From: Flavobacteriales bacterium
GTDB lineage: Bacteria > Bacteroidota > Bacteroidia > Flavobacteriales_D > Parvicellaceae
DNA: 17,941 nt
Assembly (NCBI GenBank): GCA_015488785.1
Contig: WFNC01000067.1
Coordinates: 1 to 17,941, forward strand
Direction of reading: 5' to 3'
Shown: positions 1-7,498 of the stretch, piece after piece
Position numbering within the stretch: position 1 is the stretch's first letter
Layout: each line of letters starts with the position of its first letter
Made by a program: the position numbers and the translations under genes
Notes under the pieces: model-generated
What the model was told of the DNA's origin: nothing
The model's database searches: none
Seen by the model: only the letters and a program-made list of their open reading frames with translations

Positions 1-683
1 TAATGTACAAATGTTACGTCGCTCTTAGATTTAATGGTTTCTTCATAAGCTTTAAAAATAGATTCTGCCATCGTCGCATCTTTGATTGCTTGTGCTTTGG
101 GAAATGTTTCTCCTCCATGTCCGCCCATCATTTCAAGCATTTTTTGATAACTTGCTAAATTTTTATCGTAAGCTATTGGTAATTGAGCTATCCATTGTTT
201 TTCTGAATCTGGCAGTGTGTCTAGCGCTTTAAAGTCTCCTTTGTAAACCATGCTTGCGTATTTTCTTACAATATTGGCCGCTATAAATTCTATTTTATGT
301 TCTTTTGCGTAATCTACTAGCGGTTTATAATCGGTCTTGTAATTGTTCCACAGGTGAGCTACTGAATCAAATTCTTTTTCGTCTATTTTGCCACTCAAAT
401 AATCGTTTAAGACTTTTTGATTGTCTCGTTCTATCATTTCAGCTCCTAGAATCAAGTTCCTTTTTTCGTCTATTGATTTTGTTACCTCTAGTTGTAGCCA
501 ATGTGAAATAGGATTGTTGTGCAATTCGCCAAAAAGAACGACATCACTTTTGGTCAATGATTTTACCATTTTGTTGTAACACACTTTTTTTCCTTTGGCA
601 TTGTAAATTACAAATGCTTTGTTTTGTGCTTTTATTCCTAATGTAGTTATTACCGCTAACCCTAAAAGTATATTTTTTATCAT
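1..683 (-). CDS. ChaN/Tiki-like (DUF399) secreted protein, partial
   Basis: The gene starts with ATG at 683 and runs off the left edge, giving 227 codons. Residues 1-20 form a classical signal peptide (MIKN, hydrophobic core, then GIKAQ), so the product is exported. There is no cysteine lipobox, unlike many ChaN lipoproteins. A GELH motif at residues 52-55 followed by HNNP, a GAEMIERD motif near residue 82, and a segment ending in TFVH at the edge all match the ChaN-like haem-binding uptake (Tiki) superfamily, whose metal or haem-binding site uses conserved Glu and His residues. Family members are linked to iron or haem handling, but the role in this organism is inferred. The C-terminal part is missing from the window. 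The next gene upstream, tpiA, is separated by a terminator, so this is probably its own transcription unit. Confidence 0.8.
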   Translation of the reverse strand, partial: MIKNILLGLAVITTLGIKAQNKAFVIYNAKGKKVCYNKMVKSLTKSDVVLFGELHNNPISHWLQLEVTKSIDEKRNLILGAEMIERDNQKVLNDYLSGKIDEKEFDSVAHLWNNYKTDYKPLVDYAKEHKIEFIAANIVRKYASMVYKGDFKALDTLPDSEKQWIAQLPIAYDKNLASYQKMLEMMGGHGGETFPKAQAIKDATMAESIFKAYEETIKSKSDVTFVH

Positions 684-701
684 TGTTCAATTTTTAGATT
701 C

Positions 702-709
702 CAAAGATA
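702..709 (-). promoter_or_regulatory. Candidate -7 element upstream of the ChaN-like gene
   Basis: Read on the minus strand this is TATCTTTG, an exact match to the Bacteroidota -7 consensus TAnnTTTG, ending 18 bp before the ATG at 683. The nearest TTTG (739-742) is 29 bp upstream, further than the usual 17-23 bp. Only the -7 box is therefore convincing. A perfect 12-bp palindrome, GGTATTAATACC (729-740), lies where a regulator could bind. Confidence 0.4.
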
Positions 710-737
710 TGAATTTATACTGAAATCGGTATTAATA

Positions 738-765
738 CCAAATAGCTTTACGGTTTTTGAATCTT
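738..765 (-). repeat. Shared upstream motif, copy 1 (before the ChaN-like gene)
   Basis: This is the partner of 16274-16302: CCAAAT, AGC, then TTTACGGTTTTTGAATCTT. Both lie on the upstream side of minus-strand genes. They may be an UP-like promoter element or a fragment of a dispersed repeat. Confidence 0.5.
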
Positions 766-814
766 TCTTTTTCTCCTCTACTGTATTTTTCATTCGAGCA
801 TCAGAAATTTAAGC

Positions 815-852
815 AAAAAAGGAAACATTGAATTTTCAATATTTCCTTTTTT
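815..852 (-). terminator. Hairpin terminator after tpiA
   Basis: Arms 815-825 (AAAAAAGGAAA) and 842-852 (TTTCCTTTTTT) pair. After one C/A mismatch they continue as ATTGAA (827-832) with TTCAAT (835-840). Read on minus, the hairpin ends in a U-rich run, as expected for an intrinsic terminator of tpiA about 90 bp past its stop codon. It also separates tpiA from the ChaN-like gene. Confidence 0.75.
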
Positions 853-941
853 TAAATCAACTTTTCTTAAAGTTAATATTTCTTTCTTATTTGTAATTAT
901 TCATTCTTAATTCATAATTATTAATTCCCCAAAAGTGTTCT

Positions 942-1694
942 TTAAAATCCATTTATAACAGGAATAAATGTTTCAGCTTTTAGGGCTGCTCCTCCTATTA
1001 GACCTCCATCTACATCTTGGTTTGCAAATAGTTCTTTTGCGTTGGTTGGTTTACAGCTTCCTCCGTATAATATCGAAATTTCTTTTGCTACAGCTTCGCC
1101 ATATTTATCGCTTAATAAACGGCGTACAAATTGATGCATTTCTTGTGCTTGATCTGGGCTAGCTGTTTTTCCTGTTCCAATAGCCCAAACGGGTTCGTAG
1201 GCTAATACAATTTTAGAAATAGCTTCTGCCGATAAATGAAATAGAGCTTCAGAAACTTGTGCTTTTACAACTTCAAAATGGTTTCCGCTTTCTCGTTCTT
1301 TCAATACTTCTCCAAAACAATAGATTGGCGTAATCGCTTTGGCTAGTAATGCTTCTACTTTATGTTTTAATAATTCGTTTGTTTCGTTGAAATAAGCTCT
1401 TCTTTCTGAGTGACCAACTAAACAGTATTCTACTCCTATTGATTGTAACATTGAAGCTGAAATTTCTCCTGTAAAAGCTCCGTTTTCGTTTTCGCTACAA
1501 TTCTGAGCGGCTAGTTTTATTTTTTCGTTTTTATTTTTAGAAAACTCACTTAAATAAATAGATGGTGGAGCTACAATTACAGTTGTATGCTTATCCATTT
1601 CATTACTATTTGTTTTTAATGAATCGTAGAGCGACAATGCTTCTTTGTGCGATAGGTTCATTTTCCAATTTCCTGCAACTATATTTTTTCTCAT
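942..1694 (-). CDS. tpiA: Triosephosphate isomerase
   Basis: This enzyme interconverts dihydroxyacetone phosphate and glyceraldehyde 3-phosphate in cytosolic glycolysis and gluconeogenesis. The 250-residue length is typical of the family. Visible landmarks are the AGNWKMN substrate-binding motif with catalytic lysine at residue 11, GHSERR with the catalytic histidine at 95, AYEPVWAIGTG with the catalytic glutamate at 167 and the mobile loop just after it, and the phosphate-binding GGS (about 212) and LIGGAAL segments near the C-terminus. The reading frame can be opened two codons earlier, but only with TTG at 1700. ATG at 1694 gives the usual MRKNIVAGNWKMN start. A terminator follows the gene, and ligA lies upstream across a 286-bp gap that holds a structured repeat. 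Confidence 0.97.
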   Translation of the reverse strand: MRKNIVAGNWKMNLSHKEALSLYDSLKTNSNEMDKHTTVIVAPPSIYLSEFSKNKNEKIKLAAQNCSENENGAFTGEISASMLQSIGVEYCLVGHSERRAYFNETNELLKHKVEALLAKAITPIYCFGEVLKERESGNHFEVVKAQVSEALFHLSAEAISKIVLAYEPVWAIGTGKTASPDQAQEMHQFVRRLLSDKYGEAVAKEISILYGGSCKPTNAKELFANQDVDGGLIGGAALKAETFIPVINGF

Positions 1695-1762
1695 TTTCAA
1701 TGTGTTTATTGTTTGTTTACTAAAAAAGGTAAATAATACCTAATTGGTATAAACGCTGTTTT

Positions 1763-1785
1763 TTTCTCTTCTTGCTCTGTGTTCT
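1763..1785 (+). repeat. Short repeat, copy A
   Basis: The stretch containing TTCTCTTCTTGCTCT and ending TGTGTTCT recurs at 4590-4613 with only two changes in about 22 bases. Both copies are just upstream (plus sense) of an inverted-repeat element, so this may be a boundary piece of an intergenic repeat family. Confidence 0.5.
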
Positions 1786-1810
1786 AAAATCAGAATTGCT
1801 CTTTTTTTTT

Positions 1811-1954
1811 GCGTTAAGGATGGTAGTGATAGCTTTTTGGTTTTTTAAGTTAGAGAAACTTGGTAAAAAAGAGCGACTTTAGAAGCTCCTTTTTTGCTTA
1901 GTTGAACTTCTTAAAAAACCAAAAACTACAAACGGACAGCCTGTTAAAACGCCC
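1811..1954 (+). repeat. Structured intergenic repeat, copy 1 (after ligA)
   Basis: This 144-nt element begins GCGTTAAGGATGGTAG, carries a central AAAAGAGCGACTTTAG...AGCTCC segment and ends GTTAAAACGCCC. The terminal GCGTT pairs with AACGC, and AGG with CCT. A 15-bp perfect inverted repeat follows (1834-1848 with 1911-1925, TTTTTGGTTTTTTAA and its complement). The central GAGC and GCTC can close a small hairpin. It lies 27 bp past the ligA stop codon. A second copy is at 16424-16566. It could be a structural RNA, a MITE-like palindrome or a transcript 3' element. The plus orientation is assigned arbitrarily. Confidence 0.75.
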
Positions 1955-1980
1955 AACTAAATAAGCTCCAAAATGGGTTC

Positions 1981-3987
1981 TTAATCTTGCAATAAAGTTA
2001 GTAATTCTTTTTCGGACAGCATGGTTATTTCTAGTTTTTCTGCTTTTTCCAATTTACTCGGCCCCATGTTTTCTCCTCTTATTAAGTAATCTGTTTTTTT
2101 GGAAATAGCGGATACATTTTTGCCTCCGTGATCTTCAATTAGTTTTTTTAATTCGTTTCTACTCATTTCAAAAACACCTGATACAACAATTTTTTTACCA
2201 TCCAATAGATTGGATTTCTGCGTGTTGTTGGATTCGTCTAATTCGAACTGTAAACCTGTTTTTTTTAGTCGTTCTATCATCGTTTTATTTTCCTCGTTTG
2301 AAAAATAATTTACAATACTTTCGGCTATTACGGTTCCGATTTCGTCCACATTTTCGAGGGTTTCTTTGTCTGCTAGACTCAGTGCTTCTATGGACTTGAA
2401 ATGTTTGGCTAGTTTTTTTGCTACCGTTTCTCCTACGTGCCTGATTCCTAAGGCGAACAATACTTTTTCGAATGGTATTTTCTTAGATTCTGCTAGACCT
2501 TTTAGTAAATTGTTTGCCGATTTTTTCGCCATTCTTTCCAATGGTAAAATTTGCTCTAGGGTTAGGTCGTATAAATCTGCAATGTTTTTAATCAAACCTG
2601 CGTTGAATAATTGAATGACGGTTTCTACTCCTAGCCCATCTACGTTCATCATTTTACGACCAATAAAATGTTCGATTCTTCCTGTAATTTGAGGTTGACA
2701 TCCATTTATATTTGGGCAAAAATGCTGTGCTTCGCCTTCTTCTCGAACTAACTCCGTATTACAAACTGGACAATTCTTTAAGTAGCTTGTTGGTTGGGAA
2801 TCTTCGTCTCTTTTTGTCAAATCGACTCCTATAATTTTTGGTATAATTTCTCCTCCTTTTTCTACAAAGACGGTATCTTTTTCTCTGATATCTAATTTTT
2901 CTATTTGATCGGCATTGTGTAAGCTTGCTCGCCTTACGGTTGTGCCTGCCAACTGTACTGGAACTAGATTTGCTACGGGAGTTATTGCTCCTGTTCGTCC
3001 AACTTGATATGTTATTTTTTCTAAAAGGGTAGAAACTCGTTCTGCTTTAAATTTGTAGGCGATTGCCCAACGAGGAGATTTTGCTGTAAATCCTAATTCG
3101 TCTTGACGGTGATAATTATTGACTTTTATGACGATTCCATCTATTTCGAATGGGAGTTTATTTCTATTTTTATCCCAATAGTTTATAAATTCCATTATCC
3201 CGTCGATTGACTGTACTTTCTCAATGTATCTCTCTTTTACCGAAGGAGTTTTGAATCCCCAGTTTTCGACTTCTTTTACGGCTTCGAAATGCCCTTGCAC
3301 ATTAATTTTATTGGCATAAAGTTGATAGATTTGACAATCTAAAGCTCTTGATGCTACAACCGAAGAATCTTGCATTTTTAAGGTTCCTGAAGCGGTATTT
3401 CGGGGATTGGCAAATTGTGATTCTCCTGCTTCTTCTCGTTGTTTGTTTAAGCGATTAAAAGCTTCTAATGGAAATACGATTTCGCCTCTAATGTCAAAAC
3501 TGGGTAAGAAATCGCCTCTCAATTTCAATGGAATGGAACGAATTGTTCTAACATTTGCTGTTACATCTTCTCCTTTGACTCCATCGCCACGGGTTATTGC
3601 TCTTACAAGTTCTCCATTTTCGTAGGTTATACTTATGGCTACTCCATCATATTTTAATTCGCAAACATATTCGATGTCTCCGTCCACCAATTTTCGGATT
3701 CGGGTATCAAATTCTTCTATTTCTTCTTTCGAATAACTATTGCTAAGCGACAACATTGGGAAACGATGCGCTACGGTTTCAAAGTTTTTGGTAATGTCTC
3801 CTCCTACTCTTTTTGTTGGTGAGTTTGGTGAGGCGAGTTCTGGATATTTGTTTTCTAAGTCTTGTAATTCTTTTAGAAGCATATCAAAATCATAATCTGA
3901 TATTTCTGAATTACTCAATACATAATAGTTGTAATTATGTTGATTTAATTGCTCGGTTAAATCTTCTATTCTTTGTTTGAAATCCAT
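1981..3987 (-). CDS. ligA: NAD+-dependent DNA ligase LigA
   Basis: This enzyme seals nicks in duplex DNA using NAD+, in replication (Okazaki fragments) and repair. The 668 residues carry the full family architecture: an N-terminal Ia domain with the YYVLSNSEISDYDFD segment (residues 21-35); the adenylation domain with the KYDG motif and nucleotide-accepting lysine at 112; RGE at 167-169; EIDGIVIKV at 281-289; and an OB-fold region (about 320-400). A four-cysteine zinc finger (C406, C409, C424, C430), helix-hairpin-helix repeats (about 440-570) and a C-terminal BRCT domain (about 592-668) follow. The ATG at 3987 gives the standard N-terminus. No key residue is missing. The adjacent cupin gene lies 40 bp upstream, so co-transcription is possible. 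Confidence 0.98.
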   Translation of the reverse strand: MDFKQRIEDLTEQLNQHNYNYYVLSNSEISDYDFDMLLKELQDLENKYPELASPNSPTKRVGGDITKNFETVAHRFPMLSLSNSYSKEEIEEFDTRIRKLVDGDIEYVCELKYDGVAISITYENGELVRAITRGDGVKGEDVTANVRTIRSIPLKLRGDFLPSFDIRGEIVFPLEAFNRLNKQREEAGESQFANPRNTASGTLKMQDSSVVASRALDCQIYQLYANKINVQGHFEAVKEVENWGFKTPSVKERYIEKVQSIDGIMEFINYWDKNRNKLPFEIDGIVIKVNNYHRQDELGFTAKSPRWAIAYKFKAERVSTLLEKITYQVGRTGAITPVANLVPVQLAGTTVRRASLHNADQIEKLDIREKDTVFVEKGGEIIPKIIGVDLTKRDEDSQPTSYLKNCPVCNTELVREEGEAQHFCPNINGCQPQITGRIEHFIGRKMMNVDGLGVETVIQLFNAGLIKNIADLYDLTLEQILPLERMAKKSANNLLKGLAESKKIPFEKVLFALGIRHVGETVAKKLAKHFKSIEALSLADKETLENVDEIGTVIAESIVNYFSNEENKTMIERLKKTGLQFELDESNNTQKSNLLDGKKIVVSGVFEMSRNELKKLIEDHGGKNVSAISKKTDYLIRGENMGPSKLEKAEKLEITMLSEKELLTLLQD

Positions 3988-4027
3988 ACTGAACTTTACT
4001 TTTTTTTAATAATTATTCTAAAAACGT

Positions 4028-4534
4028 TTATTGATGTGTCAATTGTGAAATAATTTCTTTGTGTTCTGGATATTCTTTGCTTAGGACAGCGCATTCTGCT
4101 AGTTCAAAATCTTCGAAATCGAAACCTGGTGCGACGGTACAACCAACGAAGGAATAATCGTTTTGTTTTTTTACACTTGAAGCAAACCAAGCTCCTGCTG
4201 GAACTACAAATTGAGGAAACAAATTTTCTTCGGGGTTCATTCCTATTTCGTGACAGGAATATTTACCTTCTTTGTTTATTACATGAATTAACAATGGACT
4301 TCCTTCATAGAAATTCCAAATTTCATCTTGTTTTATTCTGTGAAATCCAGAGAAATTATCGGACGTTAGTAAAAAATAGATACTTGTGCAATAGTTTCTA
4401 TCTCCTGAAAATCTGTTTGCTAATGCTTCTTTAGGAATTACATTTTGACTACGATAAACTTCTTTGTAAAAACCTCCTTCTGGATGTGGTTCCATGTTCA
4501 AAGATTCTGCTAAAAGTTTTACTTTATCAATCAT
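4028..4534 (-). CDS. Cupin-superfamily DUF985 (Cupin_5) protein
   Basis: A 168-residue cytosolic protein with the DUF985/Cupin_5 hallmarks: PHPEGGF(Y)KE(V)YRS near the N-terminus, FHRIKQDEIWNFYEGSP in the first cupin motif, and a VPAGAWFAS and VGCTVAPGFDFEDFEL segment in the second. The family folds as a single double-stranded beta-helix. Its substrate is generally unknown, and nothing in the neighbourhood (ligA downstream, a peptidase upstream) identifies one. The frame can be opened ten codons earlier at GTG 4564, but ATG 4534 places the EPHPEGG motif about 15 residues from the start, as usual for the family. No signal peptide or membrane segment is visible. Confidence 0.85.
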   Translation of the reverse strand: MIDKVKLLAESLNMEPHPEGGFYKEVYRSQNVIPKEALANRFSGDRNYCTSIYFLLTSDNFSGFHRIKQDEIWNFYEGSPLLIHVINKEGKYSCHEIGMNPEENLFPQFVVPAGAWFASSVKKQNDYSFVGCTVAPGFDFEDFELAECAVLSKEYPEHKEIISQLTHQ

Positions 4535-4589
4535 TATTTTATATGCTTGTCCGTTTGTTTCCACAAAAGGATAATAAGTCTGTGTTTAT

Positions 4590-4840
4590 TTTCTCTTCTT
4601 GCTCTATGTCCTCAAGCCGGACAGGCTCTTCATTTTTTTCTTGGTCAAAAAAACGAAGCAACTGAGCGATAGCGACCTCACGCACACAAATTTATAAAAA
4701 TAATAACTTGTGCGTAAAAAAGACAAGGCTAAAAATGAATATAAACATAGACCGGCATAAAAGTTAAGTTCGGTTGGCGGATCTCCTAGCGGAGCTAGCC
4801 AATCTCTCTAAACTTTCATTTTGTTCTATATTCACATCCA
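4590..4840 (+). repeat. Composite inverted-repeat region between cupin and M23 genes
   Basis: Within the 378-bp gene-free gap (4535-4912) several inverted repeats overlap: TTCATTTTT (4629-4637) with AAAAATGAA (4731-4739), plus CTTG with CAAG just inside; ACGCACA (4680-4686) with TGTGCGT (4709-4715); TGAATATA (4736-4743) with TATATTCA (4827-4834); AAAGTT (4760-4765) with AACTTT (4811-4816); TTGGC (4774-4778) with GCCAA (4798-4802); and CTCC with GGAG in its loop. The first 24 bp repeat the sequence at 1763-1785. GAGCGATAGCGACCTC (about 4664-4679) resembles the central motif of the 143-nt element. No reading frame of note is seen. This is probably a member of an intergenic repeat family. Confidence 0.6.
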
Positions 4841-4877
4841 TTTAAAGGCCATTCAAATTGCGTATAATTTTCCAATT

Positions 4878-4900
4878 TCTCTTTCTTTGAGGGAAAGAGA
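4878..4900 (-). terminator. Hairpin after the M23 peptidase gene
   Basis: TCTCTTTC (4878-4885) pairs with GAAAGAGA (4893-4900) around a 7-nt loop, 13 bp past the stop codon of the peptidase gene. The sequence that follows on minus is not strongly U-rich, so it may be a weak terminator or a 3' stabilising hairpin. Confidence 0.45.
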
Positions 4901-4912
4901 TGGATAAACATA

Positions 4913-5839
4913 TTATTTTATTCTAATGTTTTCTCCTATTCTTAAAACTTTAGATGCTGAAATTCCATTTAATCTACAAATTGCTTTTACAGTTGTTTTA
5001 TTTCTTAAGGCTAAAGCGAACAATGAATCTCCACTTCTAATTTTATGATATTTTTTACCGCTACTGCTAGCCAATCTTTTTGCTGGTGGGTGATAAACAT
5101 AAGGAGCTTTGTAATGAAATAAATTATTATGCATTTCCAACGTATCCGAAATCAATTTTTCATTAGCAAAATCAATTACTTTTTGCGGATTTAAGGCATT
5201 TCCAAAATAGCGCATTTCAAAATGTAAATGACTTCCTGTAGATCGTCCTGTGTTTCCTCCTAAACCAATTACATCTCCGGCTTTAACTTCTTGATTTGAT
5301 TTGACCATTAATTTATCTAAATGAGCGTAGTATGTTTCTAAACCATTGTAATGTCTTATTACAATTAACTTTCCATATCCTCCTGTAGAATGTTCGGCAT
5401 ATCGAACAACTCCATCAAAGCAAGATTTTAGCGTATCTCCTGTTGTAACATCGACATCGGTTCCATAATGAAATCTTCTTCCTCTTTGCTTGTAAGTTGA
5501 AGTAATAATTCCTGCATGAGGCATTACAAATTTAGAATGTACAGAATCTAACAAAGGAATTGACACGGTATCTTTCATTGCCATTAAATCGTTTCCTTTC
5601 ATATTTGGAGACAAAGTATCCCATTTATCTTTCCATTTGTATTTTTTTTGAGCATTTGCAAAAGTTTCTGAGCTAAACAGTAATTTCTTGTTTGACAACT
5701 CTAAATACTCCCAACTTTTATTGGCAAAAAAGACAACTGACTTCCCTCCTATTTCTAACGTATCGATAGGATAAGTAATTTGAGAAAATCCAACTAAGGT
5801 TGAAAATGATATTGATAAATATAAAATGATTTTTAACAT
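4913..5839 (-). CDS. Secreted M23 (LytM-type) peptidoglycan peptidase with LysM domain
   Basis: A 308-residue exported cell-wall hydrolase or murein-binding protein. Residues 1-19 are a signal peptide (MLKIILYL... ending GFSQ) with no lipobox. The peptidase domain covers about 102-222 and has all zinc and catalytic residues of M23/LytM enzymes: HYGTD (H124, D128), YAH (H173) and HLH (H204, H206). It is therefore predicted active, cutting cross-link peptides in peptidoglycan. A single LysM domain at about 264-307 (YHKIRSGDSLFALA...GENIRIK) would bind glycan. The order is the reverse of many NlpD-like proteins, where LysM comes first. The neighbours do not suggest a specific partner. The promoter is unclear; TATTATTG on minus near 5860 is a weak candidate. 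Confidence 0.93.
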   Translation of the reverse strand: MLKIILYLSISFSTLVGFSQITYPIDTLEIGGKSVVFFANKSWEYLELSNKKLLFSSETFANAQKKYKWKDKWDTLSPNMKGNDLMAMKDTVSIPLLDSVHSKFVMPHAGIITSTYKQRGRRFHYGTDVDVTTGDTLKSCFDGVVRYAEHSTGGYGKLIVIRHYNGLETYYAHLDKLMVKSNQEVKAGDVIGLGGNTGRSTGSHLHFEMRYFGNALNPQKVIDFANEKLISDTLEMHNNLFHYKAPYVYHPPAKRLASSSGKKYHKIRSGDSLFALALRNKTTVKAICRLNGISASKVLRIGENIRIK

Positions 5840-6094
5840 AATGATTTAATTTCAGTTTGCAATAATACAACTTTTAATTTTTATGTTAAACTTGACTTTT
5901 AGTATTAATGCTTATTCCATTGTTTAAAACAATGGTTTTCAACAAAAAAAGAGCGATACAAGTTACACTATAATAAGAGAAAATGCTTTCTTAGTGAAAG
6001 AGGTTTTTAGAGACTTTAGTAAATTAGCAAAAATTATGACAAACTATATTTAAAAGACTTCACTTGAAAAGAATAACAGAATAAATAACTAGAC
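5840..6094. other. Gap between M23 peptidase and cyd operon, with perfect palindrome
   Basis: No gene is visible. CCATTGTTT (5917-5925) and AAACAATGG (5927-5935) form a perfect inverted repeat around one base. On the minus strand it lies about 160 bp past the last cyd-operon stop codon and about 80 bp before the peptidase start. No U-run follows on minus; on plus it is followed by TTTTC. It could be an operator for the peptidase gene or a weak terminator. Confidence 0.5.
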
Positions 6095-6409
6095 TTACAT
6101 TTTATCGTCCGTTATTCTATTCATTTTATTTTTTAATTTAAAAATTAAAATTACAGCAACGCTTCCTCCCAAGAAAGAAACAATAGAATTAATCATAAAT
6201 AAATTAGAGTTAACACTTCCTAGTTCCATAATTGATTTGGGATCGAATCCTAATCTACCGAAGGACTTTATTAAAAAGATAGAACCAAATACACCTGCTA
6301 TTGTATTTCCTATCATATCAAAAGAATATTTTCTAAAAATAGCCCCTGTAATATTAGCTCCTATTATACCAATAAAAATACTAATTAGTGCAATTAAAGT
6401 ATCTGTCAT
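6095..6409 (-). CDS. Small membrane protein in the cytochrome bd operon
   Basis: I do not recognise a named family with certainty. The 104-residue product has about three hydrophobic segments (roughly 5-24, 32-50 and 70-92) with a glycine-rich pattern (FIGIIGANITGAIF, then GNTIAGVFGSIFLI) and a lysine-rich C-terminal tail. The glycine spacing recalls GlsB/YeaQ/YmgE (transglycosylase-associated) membrane proteins, so remote homology is possible. It starts 12 bp after the cydB stop codon and must be co-transcribed with cydAB. It is far longer than CydX-type accessory peptides (about 30-40 residues), and I see no CydX signature. A role in oxidase assembly or stability is inferred from position only. 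Confidence 0.75.
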   Translation of the reverse strand: MTDTLIALISIFIGIIGANITGAIFRKYSFDMIGNTIAGVFGSIFLIKSFGRLGFDPKSIMELGSVNSNLFMINSIVSFLGGSVAVILIFKLKNKMNRITDDKM

Positions 6410-6421
6410 AATTTTTAAATT

Positions 6422-7495
6422 TTAGTGACCATAATCCATTTTATCAATTTTTCCTCCCATTATTCTTTTTTGTACAATCATATAAGTGAATAGAAGAACA
6501 AATCCAACTATCCCCCAATTTAGAGCGACCGACAAACCGTATTCTGTCGCCGCAGTATTATAAATCGTTAGCGATTCGTTTACTGAATTAGTAGAAGGTA
6601 AGATTACGGGAAACATAGAAGCTAGAGAAGATGTTATCCCTCCCAAAATGATAAGCGTAGAGCATATGAAAGCGTAAATATCTTTTTTAAATTTAGACCT
6701 AAAAAACAAGCCTACCAACCCCGTAAAATAGAGAATAGGAAATACAATTAAATAGGGTTTGTCAATAAAATTATCAAGAGAGTTGGCATTTACAACGTTC
6801 CAAATTCCTAATGAGAAAACGGTTAGTAAAGCTAAAACAATATTTAATTTAACAACTACTTTTCTTAATTTTTCATTTATAGAAGAATTTGTTTTTAAAA
6901 CAATCCAATTAGCTCCGTGTATCGCTAAGACAATGACTGTAATTAGGCCAATTATAATTGTAAACCAGTCAATAACACCTGGATTCTCAGATAATGGACT
7001 AAAACTACTATTCCATAAAGGTAAAAAGAAGAAATGAGCATCATAAGAAGAAACACCTTTTTCAACACCTCCTAAATTCACACCTCTAACGATATTTCCT
7101 AAGGCAATACCAAAAAACAACGCTAATAATAAGCTAGAGACTCCAAATGCTTTATCCCACATGTCTCTCCACATTTGATAGTTAAATTGACTTCTAAACT
7201 CCAAACTGATTGCTCTAAAAATAATAAACCACAAAACAATTATTAACGGCAAATAAAAGCCACTAAAAACAGAAGCGTAAAACAAGGGAAATGCCATAAA
7301 AAGCATTCCTCCTGCAGCTACAAGCCATACTTCGTTAGAATCCCAAAAAAGACCTGCGGATTTTGCGATTACTTTTTTATCCTCTTCTTTTTCAGCAAAA
7401 AATAAGTGTATAATTCCTACACCAAAATCATAGCCATCTAAGATAAAGAACATGACTAAAACAATTGCTATTATTATAAACCAAAATAATTCCAT
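6422..7495 (-). CDS. cydB: Cytochrome bd ubiquinol oxidase subunit II
   Basis: The second subunit of the bd-type terminal quinol oxidase, an inner-membrane protein of 357 residues with about nine transmembrane helices. The N-terminus carries the family signature: LDGYDFGVG (residues 19-27), then LFWDSNEVWLVAAGGMLF (49-66) and FRAISLEFRSQ (about 93-103). CydB supports CydA and provides an oxygen or proton path. The reading frame opens three bases after the cydA stop codon, so the two genes are translated from one message. Length and motifs look complete, and no frameshift is apparent. Confidence 0.96.
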   Translation of the reverse strand: MELFWFIIIAIVLVMFFILDGYDFGVGIIHLFFAEKEEDKKVIAKSAGLFWDSNEVWLVAAGGMLFMAFPLFYASVFSGFYLPLIIVLWFIIFRAISLEFRSQFNYQMWRDMWDKAFGVSSLLLALFFGIALGNIVRGVNLGGVEKGVSSYDAHFFFLPLWNSSFSPLSENPGVIDWFTIIIGLITVIVLAIHGANWIVLKTNSSINEKLRKVVVKLNIVLALLTVFSLGIWNVVNANSLDNFIDKPYLIVFPILYFTGLVGLFFRSKFKKDIYAFICSTLIILGGITSSLASMFPVILPSTNSVNESLTIYNTAATEYGLSVALNWGIVGFVLLFTYMIVQKRIMGGKIDKMDYGH

Positions 7496-7498
7496 AAT

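Larger units (their letters stand above)
1695..1980. other. tpiA-ligA intergenic region
   Basis: No gene is visible here. The tpiA-proximal part holds a possible minus-strand promoter (TTTA, 18 bp, TACCTTTT on the minus strand, about 1720-1750) whose spacer contains ATACC-N5-GGTAT. The sequence at 1763-1785 recurs at 4591-4613. The remainder is the 143-nt structured repeat annotated separately. Confidence 0.5.

Noticed and set aside
1695..1700. TTG start two codons upstream in tpiA
   Set aside because: The ATG at 1694 gives the usual start of the enzyme and is a better initiation codon.
4535..4564. GTG start extending the cupin protein by ten residues
   Set aside because: The extra residues do not look like the family; kept as a less likely alternative.
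4878..4900. Strong intrinsic terminator after the M23 gene
   Set aside because: The stem is good, but no U-tract follows on the transcribed strand, so it is listed only with modest confidence.
6095..6409. Calling the small cyd-operon gene CydX
   Set aside because: It is about three times too long and has three hydrophobic segments rather than one.
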